Positions 55,630 through 64,000 of a stretch of DNA of 64,000 nucleotides are shown here, piece after piece (within the stretch, counting starts at the first letter, position 1; the number at the start of each line of letters is the position of its first letter). The stretch spans positions 248,001 through 312,000 of the forward strand of contig JADKDZ010000001.1 in NCBI GenBank assembly GCA_016718265.1, in the 5' to 3' direction. The translations under genes and the position numbers were made by a program. This stretch comes from Uliginosibacterium sp. (GTDB lineage Bacteria; Pseudomonadota; Gammaproteobacteria; Burkholderiales; Rhodocyclaceae). The notes beneath the pieces were generated by a model. It was not told where the DNA came from. It did no database searches and saw nothing but the letters and a program-made list of their open reading frames with translations.

Positions 55630-56970
55630 ATGACGCATGACATCTCCTTCTCTGCTGCCTTGCGCTTCTGGTTCAAGCTGGGCTTCATCAGCTTTGGCGG
55701 GCCGGCCGGGCAGATCGCGCTGATGCATGCCGAGCTGGTCGAGAAGCGGCGCTGGATCTCCGAGCGGCGCTTTCTGCATGCCCTCAACTACTGCATGCTG
55801 CTGCCCGGCCCCGAGGCCCAGCAGCTCGCGACCTATCTGGGCTGGCTGATGCACCGCCACCGCGGCGGCCTCGCGGCCGGCGTGTGCTTCGTGCTGCCCT
55901 CGTTGCTGATCCTGATCGCGCTCTCCTGGCTCTACATGGCTTTTGGCCAGCAGCCCCTGGTGGCGGGCCTGTTCTACGGCATCAAGCCGGCGGTCTGCGC
56001 GATCGTGCTGCAGGCGGCCTGGCGCATCGGCGGACGCACCCTGCATAACCCGTATCTGTGGGCGATTGCAGCACTGGCCTTCTGCGCGATCTTTTTTCTG
56101 CATCTGCCGTTTCCGCTGATCGTGGCGGGCGCCGCCGTGCTGGGCTGGCTGGGCGGGCGCTTCCGTCCCGAGGCCTTCCGCACCGGTCGCGCCGCCCCCG
56201 CGCTGGCCGCGCCGCATGCGCCCGCACTGATCGATGACGACAGCCCGCCGCCGGCCCATGCGCGCTTCAGCCGACGGCGCCTGGCGCTGATCCTCGGCCT
56301 CGGCGCGCTGCTGTGGGCGGTACCGATGGCCTGGCTGGCCGCCGCCGCGGGGCCTTCGCACCTCCTGACCCAGACGGGCTGGTTCTTCACCAAGGCTGCG
56401 CTGCTCAGCTTCGGCGGCGCCTACGCGGTGCTGCCCTATGTGTATCAGGGCGCGGTGGGGCATTACGGCTGGCTGAGCCCGACCCAGATGATCGATGGCC
56501 TGGCGCTGGGCGAGACCACACCGGGGCCGCTGATCATGGTGGTGGCCTTCGTCGGCTTCGTCGGTGGCTGGCAACACGCGGCCCAGCTTGCCAGTGGCGC
56601 CTGGCTCTCCGGCCCGGCCATCGTGTTCACGGCGATCGCCACCGCCTGCGTGGCGACCTATTTCACCTTTCTGCCCTCTTTCCTGTTCATCTTTGCCGGC
56701 GCCCCGCTGGTCGAAGCCACGCGCGACGCGCTGGCTTTCACGGCGCCGCTGACGGCCATCACCGCTGCGGTCGTCGGTGTCATCGTCAATCTGGCGCTGT
56801 TCTTCGCCTCGCATGTGTTCTGGCCACAAGGCTTCGCGGCAGCGCTCGATTGGGCTGCCATCGCCCTGGCGCTGGGGGCCGCAGTGGCCTTGCTGCGCTA
56901 TCGCTGCAAGGTGTTGGGGGTACTCGCCGCCTGTGCGCTGGCGGGCCTGCTCACCCGCGGGCTGGCGTGA
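55630..56970 (+). CDS. chrA: Chromate transporter ChrA
   Basis: 446 residues from ATG 55630; a GTG at 55600 has a better AGGAG but adds 10 unconserved residues. Long-chain ChrA with two CHR domains: LGFISFGGPAGQIALMH early and ALLSFGGAYAVLPYVYQG later, each with the FGG motif, plus GLALGETTPGPLIMVVAFVG. It exports chromate in resistance. Stop overlaps the next start at 56968-56972. Confidence 0.93.
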   Translation: MTHDISFSAALRFWFKLGFISFGGPAGQIALMHAELVEKRRWISERRFLHALNYCMLLPGPEAQQLATYLGWLMHRHRGGLAAGVCFVLPSLLILIALSWLYMAFGQQPLVAGLFYGIKPAVCAIVLQAAWRIGGRTLHNPYLWAIAALAFCAIFFLHLPFPLIVAGAAVLGWLGGRFRPEAFRTGRAAPALAAPHAPALIDDDSPPPAHARFSRRRLALILGLGALLWAVPMAWLAAAAGPSHLLTQTGWFFTKAALLSFGGAYAVLPYVYQGAVGHYGWLSPTQMIDGLALGETTPGPLIMVVAFVGFVGGWQHAAQLASGAWLSGPAIVFTAIATACVATYFTFLPSFLFIFAGAPLVEATRDALAFTAPLTAITAAVVGVIVNLALFFASHVFWPQGFAAALDWAAIALALGAAVALLRYRCKVLGVLAACALAGLLTRGLA

Positions 56971-57338
56971 TGCGGCGCAGCCTGATCTGTTTCCTCTGGC
57001 GTCTGCTGGCTGGCGGCGCACTGGCGCTGGGTTTCGTCGGCATCTTCCTCCCCGGCCTGCCGACTGTGCCCTTCCTGCTGCTCGCGGCCTGGGCGGCCGG
57101 GCATGGCTGGCCGGCGCTGGAGGCCTGGCTGCTGGGGCATCCCCGCTGGGGCGGGCCGATCCGCGCCTGGCGCGAACGCGGCACGGTGTCACGCCGCGCC
57201 AAGTGGGCCGCCACCGGCATGATGAGCGCCAGTGCCCTGCTGATGGGCCTCTCCAGCGCCCCGCGCCTCGCCACCCTTGGCGTCTCGCTCATCATGCTTG
57301 CCGTGGCCGGCTGGCTGTGGTGTCGGCCGGAGGGGTGA
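56970..57338 (+). CDS. YbaN-family (DUF454) membrane protein
   Basis: 122 residues. DUF454 signature GFVGIFLPGLPTVPFLLLAAW near the N-terminus; two or three TMs, and HPRWGGPIRAWRERGTVSRR in the loop. Coupled by overlap with chrA. Function of YbaN unknown; linked in other bacteria to envelope stress. Confidence 0.88.
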   Translation: MRRSLICFLWRLLAGGALALGFVGIFLPGLPTVPFLLLAAWAAGHGWPALEAWLLGHPRWGGPIRAWRERGTVSRRAKWAATGMMSASALLMGLSSAPRLATLGVSLIMLAVAGWLWCRPEG

Positions 57339-57525
57339 AACGGTCAGGTGCGAGGGCCACGGACTGGCCCCGATCGTATGCGTACAGGCGTATCGCCGCG
57401 CAGCCCCGTCCCTCTTGCACCCTCAGCCTCTCAACCCCGCAAGAATCGTGGGGCAGGTGCTGCAGACATGACAAAGAGTTAGCGCTCGGTGACTTGAGGG
57501 TCTCGCACGTGCGCCGCCCGTTCGC

Positions 57526-57939
57526 TCACAAAGACACCATTCCGACCCGCTCAGGCTGCCAGGTCACGGCGACAATCCGGACCGAGATGTTGCCGCCACC
57601 AGGGGCGGGCCACTCGATCTGCTGCCCGACAGACATCCCCAGAATGGCAGAGCCGATCGGGGCGAGAATCGATACCTTGTTCGGGTTGTCGTCCATCTCG
57701 TCGGGATAGCACAGCAGCAGCTCAAAAACTTTCCCGCTCGGGTTGATCACAAAGCGCACAATCGAGCGCATCGTCACGACGTCGGGCGGGATTTCGTGTG
57801 TCTCCAGAACGTTGGCGCGCATCAGTTCTTTCTCTAGCGCAGCAGCGTTAGCGAAGTTCTCAGCAGGCAACTTCTCCAACAAAGCGTACAGCCGCTCCAG
57901 GTCCTGGCTCGACACGGTAATGGGTGGCAACTCGGCCAT
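57526..57939 (-). CDS. rnk: Nucleoside diphosphate kinase regulator (Rnk)
   Basis: 137 residues. N-terminal coiled coil (LERLYALLEKL), then a GreA/B-C-type domain with RFVINPSGKVFELLLCYPDE and LAPIGSAILGMSVGQQIEW. Rnk binds RNA polymerase and influences nucleotide pools. ATG 57939, 48 bases past the gdhA stop, co-directional. Confidence 0.93.
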   Translation of the reverse strand: MAELPPITVSSQDLERLYALLEKLPAENFANAAALEKELMRANVLETHEIPPDVVTMRSIVRFVINPSGKVFELLLCYPDEMDDNPNKVSILAPIGSAILGMSVGQQIEWPAPGGGNISVRIVAVTWQPERVGMVSL

Positions 57940-57987
57940 GATGTTCCCCCTTCAAATCCCTCAAAACCTCGCCAACAATGCGCTGAC

Positions 57988-59331
57988 TCAAACCACGCCT
58001 TGCGCGAGCATTGCGTCCGCCACTTTGACGAAACCTGCAATGTTTGCGCCATTGACGTAACTGATCTCACCCTTATTTGAGCGTCCGTAATTGACGCACG
58101 TCTCGTGAATGCTCACCATGATCTCGCGGAGGCGGGCGTCCACTTCTTCGCGTGGCCAACCCATCCGCATGGCGTTCTGGCTCATCTCCAAGCCCGACGT
58201 AGCAACGCCGCCAGCGTTACTGGCTTTGCCCGGCGCATAGAGCACGCCTCGGCTCTCGAACACTCTCACGGCATCTGCCGTCGACGGCATATTGGCCCCT
58301 TCAGCCACACAGACCACACCGTTCTTGACCAGGGTCTCGGCATCATTCTGGTCCAGCTCATTCTGTGTCGCGCAGGGCAAGGCTACATCGGTGGGGACGC
58401 ACCACGGCCGCACACAGGCAAGGAAACTGGCGCCAACCCTGTTCGCATAATCGCTGACTCGCCCGTGCAGATTGTTCTTCACATCCATCAGAGCTGCCAA
58501 CTTCTCGGTGGTGAACCCGTTCTCATCGACAACTGTTCCACCGGAGTCCGAGACTGTCACGACCTTGGCTCCAAGCTGAATGGCTTTCTCTACCGCATAC
58601 TGGGCAACGTTTCCAGCCCCGGACACACTTACCCGCAGGCCGTTCAGGCTGCGACCCTGCCGCTTCAGCATCTGCTCGACAAAGTAGACGGTGCCATAGC
58701 CGGTAGCTTCCGGACGCATCAGGGATCCACCAAAACTCAGCCCTTTTCCGGTGAAGACGCAATCCGCCCTGTTGCTCAGCTTCTTCATCATGCCAACCAT
58801 ATAGCCGACCTCGCGGGCGCCAACACCAATATCCCCCGCCGGAACATCCGTATCGGGACCTATATGGCGATGCAACTCGTGCATGAACGCCTGGCAGAAC
58901 CGCATGACCTCACCCGGGCTCTTGCCTTTGGGATCAAAGTCGGAGCCTCCTTTGCCCCCCCCCATCGGCAGGGTCGTCAAGGCGTTCTTGAAGGTTTGCT
59001 CAAATGCCAGAAACTTGAGGATGGACAAGTCAACCGAGGGGTGAAAGCGCAAGCCACCTTTGTACGGCCCAATCGACGAGGAGTGCTGCACACGATAGCC
59101 ACGATTCACACGAACCTGGCCCTTATCGTCCACCCAGGAGACACGGAAAACGACGATGCGCTCAGGCTCCACCAGTCGCTCCAGCAGACCACTCGCGGCG
59201 TACTTGGGCTGGCTCTGGAGAAACGGCCACAGGCTCTCCATGACCTCGGTCACGGCTTGCAGATACTCTGGCTGCCCCGGGTTTCGCTTGGCAAGGCAGG
59301 CGATGAACTCTTCGTGTGACGCGTAGTGCAT
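57988..59331 (-). CDS. gdhA: NADP-dependent glutamate dehydrogenase
   Basis: 447 residues from ATG 59331. Reductively aminates 2-oxoglutarate to glutamate. Shown by GPYKGGLRFHPSVDLSILKF, the catalytic Lys in PMGGGKGGSDFDPKGKS, and the Rossmann glycine run VSVSGAGNVAQYAVEKA. Hexameric small-subunit GDH of normal length. Divergent from the LysR regulator 292 bases away, which may control it. GGGAG lies before the start. Confidence 0.97.
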   Translation of the reverse strand: MHYASHEEFIACLAKRNPGQPEYLQAVTEVMESLWPFLQSQPKYAASGLLERLVEPERIVVFRVSWVDDKGQVRVNRGYRVQHSSSIGPYKGGLRFHPSVDLSILKFLAFEQTFKNALTTLPMGGGKGGSDFDPKGKSPGEVMRFCQAFMHELHRHIGPDTDVPAGDIGVGAREVGYMVGMMKKLSNRADCVFTGKGLSFGGSLMRPEATGYGTVYFVEQMLKRQGRSLNGLRVSVSGAGNVAQYAVEKAIQLGAKVVTVSDSGGTVVDENGFTTEKLAALMDVKNNLHGRVSDYANRVGASFLACVRPWCVPTDVALPCATQNELDQNDAETLVKNGVVCVAEGANMPSTADAVRVFESRGVLYAPGKASNAGGVATSGLEMSQNAMRMGWPREEVDARLREIMVSIHETCVNYGRSNKGEISYVNGANIAGFVKVADAMLAQGVV

Positions 59332-59623
59332 AGACGTAGGACTCCCTTGGCGAACGCAAGTCCGCTGAAATATCAATAATCTGTCGAGGCGACTCATTTT
59401 CCGCCTATGGAAACAACCCGAGCGCACGTATCCGCCGGTCGACGCCAGAAGAGAGAGGCATCAAGCCCGGAACCATCGCTCTTCCAGGCTAAAAATCGCC
59501 TAATCTGTAGGGTTCAGGCCGCAATGATCAGTCGCCGTGAAAATAATAAGGCTGTATCACTTCACTTGATAAGCCTAGCAAAAAGCACAACAATGTTTCC
59601 CTTTTAGAAACAATTAACGGCCT

Positions 59624-60523
59624 ATGCACGACATCAACGACATGCTGGTCTTTGCTCAGGTCGTCAAGGAGCGGAGCTTTACCGCGGCCGCGACGCGACT
59701 GAACGTCTCCAAGTCTCGGGTCAGCAAGTCGGTATCGCGGCTGGAAGGCATGCTCGGCGTCCGCCTATTGCAGCGCAGTACCCGCAGACTCAGTCTGACC
59801 GAAGTCGGCGAGGCCTACTTCGAGCACTGTGATCGGATTCTGGAAGAGATAAACTTGGCGGAGGACACGATTAGTCGCCTGCATCTGGAACCGCGCGGCA
59901 CGCTAAAAATCAGCTCGTCGGTTGCATTTGGCACCCTGCACGTCGCACCGGCCTTGCCAGGATTCATGGCGCTCTACCCGGACCTCTCGGTAGATCTGAC
60001 CATCAGTGATCGTTTTGTCGACCTGGTGGAGGAAGGCTATGACCTCGCTTTGCGCATTACCGCAGAACCAGGGCTGAATCTGGTGGCCCGCAAGCTGGCG
60101 CCGATTCGCAGAAAAATCTGCGCCAGTCCTTCATATCTTGCCAGCCGTGGAACCCCACTATCGCCGAGCGAACTAAAGCACCATAACTGTCTGGACTACT
60201 CTTACCTGAGCACGGGCAGTTACTGGCGCTTGCGTGGTCCAGCTGGAGACATCGCAGTACCCGTCTCCGGCACGCTCCGCATGAATGATGACGAAGCGCT
60301 ATCACAGGCCGTGCTGGGCGGTGTCGGTCTTGCGCTGCTGCCAACCTTCATCGTCGGCAAAGAGCTGCAGGCAGGGAAGCTGGTTGAAGTTCTACCGGGC
60401 TATGTTCCGACAGAGCGGTTTCTGTATGCCGTTCACTTGCCAAACCGGCACCTTCCTTTGAAGACTCGTGTGTTTCTCGACTATCTGCTGGAAAGGTTTG
60501 GTCCAGACCCCTACTGGGACTAG
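59624..60523 (+). CDS. LysR-family transcriptional regulator
   Basis: 299 residues from ATG 59624. N-terminal winged HTH (FAQVVKERSFTAAATRLNVS) and a co-inducer domain, RGTLKISSSVAFGTLHVAPA to FLDYLLERFGPDPYWD. The CrgA/DhcR-like subgroup. It points away from gdhA, so regulation of gdhA is possible. An AT-rich 59500-59620 holds its promoter. Confidence 0.92.
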   Translation: MHDINDMLVFAQVVKERSFTAAATRLNVSKSRVSKSVSRLEGMLGVRLLQRSTRRLSLTEVGEAYFEHCDRILEEINLAEDTISRLHLEPRGTLKISSSVAFGTLHVAPALPGFMALYPDLSVDLTISDRFVDLVEEGYDLALRITAEPGLNLVARKLAPIRRKICASPSYLASRGTPLSPSELKHHNCLDYSYLSTGSYWRLRGPAGDIAVPVSGTLRMNDDEALSQAVLGGVGLALLPTFIVGKELQAGKLVEVLPGYVPTERFLYAVHLPNRHLPLKTRVFLDYLLERFGPDPYWD

Positions 60524-60757
60524 CCCGGACGTGTGCGCGAGACGCTTGCAAGACAGGCTTGAGCAGCGGAGCGCACCCGTCTAATCGCTGGCAGGCAGCC
60601 GACGCAATGAACTGAGTCCGTCAACTTCGATCTTGATCTGGCTGACCTTTATGTCATATTTTGTCAATACAAATCGAGTACGCATTGACATCGCACCCAG
60701 AGCGTCCGTAAGCTGTCTCGGGAGAATTCTTCGCTGGCGTTCGTGGGGGAAAGACAC

Positions 60758-61422
60758 ATGATCGGCATACTCGCAGCGTCTGAAGACGAGTTGCAACCCG
60801 TTCTGGATGCAATGCTCATCCATGAGTTAGGGAGAAAGTCACGACTGGTGTTCCATGTCGGAACGGTCGGCGGCATCGCGGCGGTTGCAGCGTTTTCGGG
60901 GGTCGGCAAGGTCAATGCAGCCATCGCGGCACAGTGCATGATTGATCTGTTCAACCCGGCACGACTCTATGTAACGGGTGTTGCCGGCGCGCTCGGTGGG
61001 CCATACGGCATCGGTGATACGGTACTCGTCCGCCGCGTGGCGCATCACGATCTTGAGCCTGGCGTCCTGACGGCGTATCACCCGTTCATGCCTTCGGAAT
61101 GGTATGAGCTCGATCGATCCACCCGGACCTTGCATCGTCCTGCGGCATCGCAGAAGCCACGCTGGTCTGCGGGGAGTTCTTCGTCACCCAGGCCGACAAA
61201 CTGCGGCTCAGAGAGGCTTTCGGGGCGCAGTGTGTGGATATGGAGAGCGCCGCTTACGCGCAGGTGTGCTACGCCAACGACACGCCGCTCACGATCATCA
61301 AGACCGTGACTGACCAGTGCGATGAGAACGGCTTCGAGAATTTCGAGAAGAACGTCGCGCACTGCTCCACGATCAGCGCGACGACGCTGCTTGGCTTGAT
61401 CGGCCGTGAGCACGCCGCCTGA
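60758..61422 (+). pseudogene. MTA/SAH nucleosidase-like protein, frameshifted
   Basis: Corrected length about 221 residues from ATG 60758 (GGGGA before it). Shows GILAASEDELQPVL, FSGVGKVNAAIAAQCMID and VTGVAGALGGPYGIGD of the PNP_UDP_1 fold. One base is missing in 61136-61140; after it the frame reads CGIAEATLVCGEFF, VDMESAAYAQVCYANDTP and IIKTVTDQC, where the family's catalytic Asp is. It removes adenine from methylthioadenosine or adenosylhomocysteine. Confidence 0.75.
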
Positions 61423-61462
61423 GCCTGGCGACAACCTGCCCGCAAAGGCGCACCCCGCTTGC

Positions 61463-61486
61463 CTCTCCAGGCACCTGCCTGGAGAG
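61463..61486. terminator. Hairpin between convergent genes
   Basis: CTCTCCAGGCA at 61463-61473 pairs perfectly with TGCCTGGAGAG at 61476-61486. It sits between the nucleosidase and phoX stops. Confidence 0.55.
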
Positions 61487-61568
61487 CCTTGCTGGATGCG
61501 GCTCTGCAGGCATGTTTCCACCGGTCGTTTCTGGCAGCCCGGCAAGTCTCGCGGGGGAAGCTTGGCGC

Positions 61569-63500
61569 TCAGCCGCCGATCACGCCGCCGTCTTCACGCG
61601 TGATGGCCACGACCGAGGGGCGCGGGGGCATGCTGCGGGAGAAGTCGGGCCAGCGCGTGCTGGGTGCGTCGAAGGTGGAATCGGCGTCTTCGCCCGGGTG
61701 CTGCACGGCGACGAAAAGGGTGCGGTTGTCGGGCGTGAAGGCGGGGCCGCACATCTCGGCATCCTTGGGGCAAGCGTAGAAGAATCTGGGCAGTGCCCGC
61801 CCGGCGCCGGCTACGTCACAGGCATAGACGCCATCCGGTATGCCGTTCTTGCGCTGGGCAGATCCCTGGTCGGTGGTGATCCACAGGCGGCCACGGTTGT
61901 CGAAGCAGCAATTGTCGGGGGCTGCCATCCAGTTGCCGGCCTCGGCGGTATCCGGGTGGTATTTCGCGCCGTGCTTGGGGTCCTGCGGATTGCCGGCGAG
62001 CAGCAGCACCTCCCAGCGGAATTCGTCGGCCGTGTGCAAGGCCTTGGCGGCGCCATCGTCGCCCTGCGTGCCGGGGGGCAGCAGTTCGAGGATGTGGCCA
62101 TAGGCATTGCTGGCACGCGGGTTCATCTTGCTGATCTGCTCGGGCTTGCGCGTGGTGTTGTTGGTGAGCATGACATAGACACGCCCGTTCACCGGATTGG
62201 CCTCCACGTCTTCGGGCCGATCCATCGGCGTGGCGCCGAGCAGGTCGGCGGCGCGGCGGGTGTCGATCAGCACATCGGCTTGGGACTGGAAGCCGTTGGC
62301 CGGCGTCAAGGGCCCGTGGCCGAACACGAGCGGCAGCCAGCGCAGCGTGCCGGCCTCGTCAAACCGGGCCACCGAGAGGGTACCCTCATCCAGCAGATTA
62401 CGATTGGCGGCGAGGTTCTTCGGGTTGTACTGGCCGGCGGTGACAAAGCGGTAGATGTACTCGAAGGCTTCGTCATCCCCGGAGTAGACCACCACGCGGC
62501 CATCCGGCGCGACAACGCAGGTGGCGGCTTCGTGCTTGAAACGCCCCAGGGTGCTGCGCTTGACGGGTACTGATTTCGGGTCATACGGATCGATCTCGAC
62601 CACCCAGCCAAAGCGGTTCGGCTCATTCGGCTCTTTCTCGATGTCGAACCGCTCAAAGAAACGGGACCACGCGTAGGCGGACTTGCCCTTGATGCCCAGG
62701 CGCTTGTAGCTGGCGGCTTCGGGCAACCCGTCGGGGTCGCCACCGAAGTAGTTGTTGAAGTTCTCTTCCGCGATCAGGACCGTGCCCCAGGGGGTGACGC
62801 CTCCGGCGCAATTGTTGAGTGTGCCGATGATGTGACGGCCCGTCGGGTCAGCCTTTGTCTTCAGGCGGGGGTGACCGGCGGCGGGGCCGGCGATGGTCAT
62901 CGGCGTGCTGCGCGCGCTGATGCGGCGGTTGTACGGGCTCCCCTCGACAACGCGCCAGCCCGCCTTCTCCTTGCGGATCTCGATGATGCTGTGGCCATGG
63001 GCGGCCATCTCGATCTCCGCCTGCTCGCGCGTCATGGTGCGCACCGCATTGGTCTTGGTGAGGCCGGGGAACATCAGTTCCGGATTGGTGTACTCCTGAT
63101 TCACGCAGAGCAGGCCATGCGTGCTGTTCATCGAGCCGCGCGGCAAGGGCATGAAGGCGACAAAGTCGTTGTTGTAACCAAACTGCATTTCCTGCGCCTC
63201 GGCATGCTGCTGGCGTGGGTCGAACGCCGGCGCATCGCGCAGCACCTTGTCGCCCCAGCGGATCAGCACCTGGGCGCGGTGGCCGGGCGACACCTGCTGG
63301 TAGTGCGCAATCGTGTGGGGGGGCGACGTGAAGCGCAGGGAGGACGCCGGCTGCGCGGCGGCAGCACGCGCGAGGCCGCTGCTGGCCAGGGCGGCACCGC
63401 CCGCGCCCGCCATCAGGGCCTTGAGGGCGGTACGGCGGGAAAGCCTTGTGTCGATCAGCTCGGCCAGCGATGGCACAGCGCTGGTATTCGATTCGGTCAT
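61569..63500 (-). CDS. phoX: PhoX-family alkaline phosphatase
   Basis: 643 residues from ATG 63500. A Tat signal with SRRTALKALMAG is followed by AAAAQPAS. The mature beta-propeller holds NSTHGLLCVNQEYTNPELMF, NNCAGGVTPWGTVLIAEENF and VEANPVNGRVYVMLTNNTTR, the PhoX family blocks that carry the iron and calcium ligands. It frees phosphate from organic esters outside the cytoplasm. Begins 10 bases after a rubredoxin gene, which is unusual. A Pho box was not looked for with a matrix, and none is obvious. Confidence 0.93.
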   Translation of the reverse strand: MTESNTSAVPSLAELIDTRLSRRTALKALMAGAGGAALASSGLARAAAAQPASSLRFTSPPHTIAHYQQVSPGHRAQVLIRWGDKVLRDAPAFDPRQQHAEAQEMQFGYNNDFVAFMPLPRGSMNSTHGLLCVNQEYTNPELMFPGLTKTNAVRTMTREQAEIEMAAHGHSIIEIRKEKAGWRVVEGSPYNRRISARSTPMTIAGPAAGHPRLKTKADPTGRHIIGTLNNCAGGVTPWGTVLIAEENFNNYFGGDPDGLPEAASYKRLGIKGKSAYAWSRFFERFDIEKEPNEPNRFGWVVEIDPYDPKSVPVKRSTLGRFKHEAATCVVAPDGRVVVYSGDDEAFEYIYRFVTAGQYNPKNLAANRNLLDEGTLSVARFDEAGTLRWLPLVFGHGPLTPANGFQSQADVLIDTRRAADLLGATPMDRPEDVEANPVNGRVYVMLTNNTTRKPEQISKMNPRASNAYGHILELLPPGTQGDDGAAKALHTADEFRWEVLLLAGNPQDPKHGAKYHPDTAEAGNWMAAPDNCCFDNRGRLWITTDQGSAQRKNGIPDGVYACDVAGAGRALPRFFYACPKDAEMCGPAFTPDNRTLFVAVQHPGEDADSTFDAPSTRWPDFSRSMPPRPSVVAITREDGGVIGG

Positions 63501-63510
63501 GTCAGCATCC

Positions 63511-63732
63511 TCAGAGAAAGAAGTAGCGCTTCTCCGCCGCACAGTGCGGGCAATGCCAGCTGGCGGGAAGCGTTTCAAAAGCGGTGTCTGGCGGAATCTG
63601 GCTGCGCGGCTCGCCCGCATGGCCGTCATACACATAGCCGCAGCGGCTGCACACCCAGCGCTCCAGCAGGCCGTTCTTGCGCCGGGCAAACGGGGGAACA
63701 GGGAGGCTGGCAGCGACAGAGACACTACTCAT
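63511..63732 (-). CDS. Rubredoxin-like protein
   Basis: 73 residues from ATG 63732. Cys28, Cys31, Cys61 and Cys64 (WVCSRCGYVYDG; WHCPHCAAEKRYFFL) form the Fe(Cys)4 site. The segment LPASWHCPHC is the family signature. The N-terminal 25 residues are extra and basic (PPFARRKNGLLERW). A small electron carrier. It is the first gene of a pair with phoX. Confidence 0.9.
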   Translation of the reverse strand: MSSVSVAASLPVPPFARRKNGLLERWVCSRCGYVYDGHAGEPRSQIPPDTAFETLPASWHCPHCAAEKRYFFL

Positions 63733-63972
63733 GGTGGGGCAATACTGACCGGGCGATCTTTCAGGAATGTGACAAGCGCACCTGTAGCCGTGGCGCCCTG
63801 ACGCGGGCAAGGCTGCGCGACCAACACTTATCTGAACAATTCAGATGGTTTCTGGGTAAAACAGAAATTCATCGTGCATGAGGCGTCCACCCGTCGCGCA
63901 CTTGTCTGATTCCATTGGTGGATTGCCCCGCCGGTGTTATAACGCACCCCGGTTGAACAGGGAGAACAGGCC

Positions 63973-64000
63973 ATGCACTACACCGGAAGCTGGCCGGGGG
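63973..64000 (+). CDS. Start of a gene that runs off the right edge
   Basis: An ATG at 63973 preceded by GGGAGA opens MHYTGSWPG before the window ends. Too short to name. The 240 bases before it contain a good spacing for promoters of both this gene and the rubredoxin gene but nothing more definite. Confidence 0.45.

Noticed and set aside
59407..59607. 66-codon frame between gdhA and the LysR gene
   Set aside because: Lies in the divergent promoter region with no ribosome site or recognisable residues.

Overview
The window looks like chromosome from a high-GC betaproteobacterium; I lean towards Rhodocyclales, from the mix of housekeeping genes (polA, tyrS, gdhA, rnk, ampG, rsgA) and the dispersed palindromic repeats, but the order is an inference. 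I see no rRNA, tRNA, CRISPR array, insertion sequence or phage module. At least nine genes need a one-base indel correction, mostly in short homopolymers, one has an in-frame TGA, and there is an 86-base G/C homopolymer tract. Several 'broken' genes may therefore be sequence errors rather than biology.

Layout. 0-0.8 kb: msrA and the start of an MBL-fold hydrolase (minus strand). 1.07-9.04 kb: a tight eight-gene plus-strand cluster, the most interesting part. It encodes a coiled-coil protein, a membrane-anchored solute-binding/OmpA fusion, an ABC permease and ATPase, a two-TM coiled-coil protein, a PspA/ESCRT-III-like protein, a Vps4-like AAA+ ATPase and a TerB-like protein. 9.0-10.6 kb: repeats and small membrane proteins. 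10.8-13.2 kb: katG with an OxyR-like half-operator. 13.4-16.6 kb: a frameshifted multidomain lipoprotein GH5 cellulase. 17.3-21.6 kb: sensor kinase with two periplasmic binding proteins. 22-28 kb: rsgA with an in-frame TGA, a secreted glycosidase, an NrdG-like radical SAM protein and an aldo/keto reductase. 28.7-33.5 kb: MocR regulator, ampG, a lipoprotein-like secreted protein, a SMUG1-type uracil-DNA glycosylase, and an SOS-box-controlled UmuD-like protein lacking both catalytic residues.

33.6-42.7 kb: an Aer-like chemoreceptor, then a block (CBS protein, P-type ATPase, diguanylate cyclase) flanked by two copies of a receptor-end/AraC-start junction, then the intact AraC gene with ABM and YciI genes. 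42.9-47.2 kb: a TetR-controlled membrane protein, a secreted protein, a glutathione transferase and a DUF4143 ATPase. 47.3-54.5 kb: polA, a LOG-family protein, a tiny lipoprotein, a GH43 xylosidase and tyrS. 54.5-57.4 kb: a legumain-like (C13) lipoprotein peptidase, chrA and ybaN. 57.5-63.7 kb: rnk, gdhA, a LysR regulator, a frameshifted MTA/SAH nucleosidase, and a rubredoxin-phoX pair. A new gene begins at the right edge.

How genes may work together: the 1.07-9.04 kb cluster joins a peptidoglycan-tethered periplasmic sensor or transporter to a cytoplasmic PspA/AAA+ membrane-remodelling pair (inference). Oxidative stress functions (msrA, katG), polysaccharide breakdown (GH5, clan GH-A glycosidase, GH43) and a DNA-damage pair (SMUG1 next to the SOS-regulated UmuD-like protein) are the other themes.
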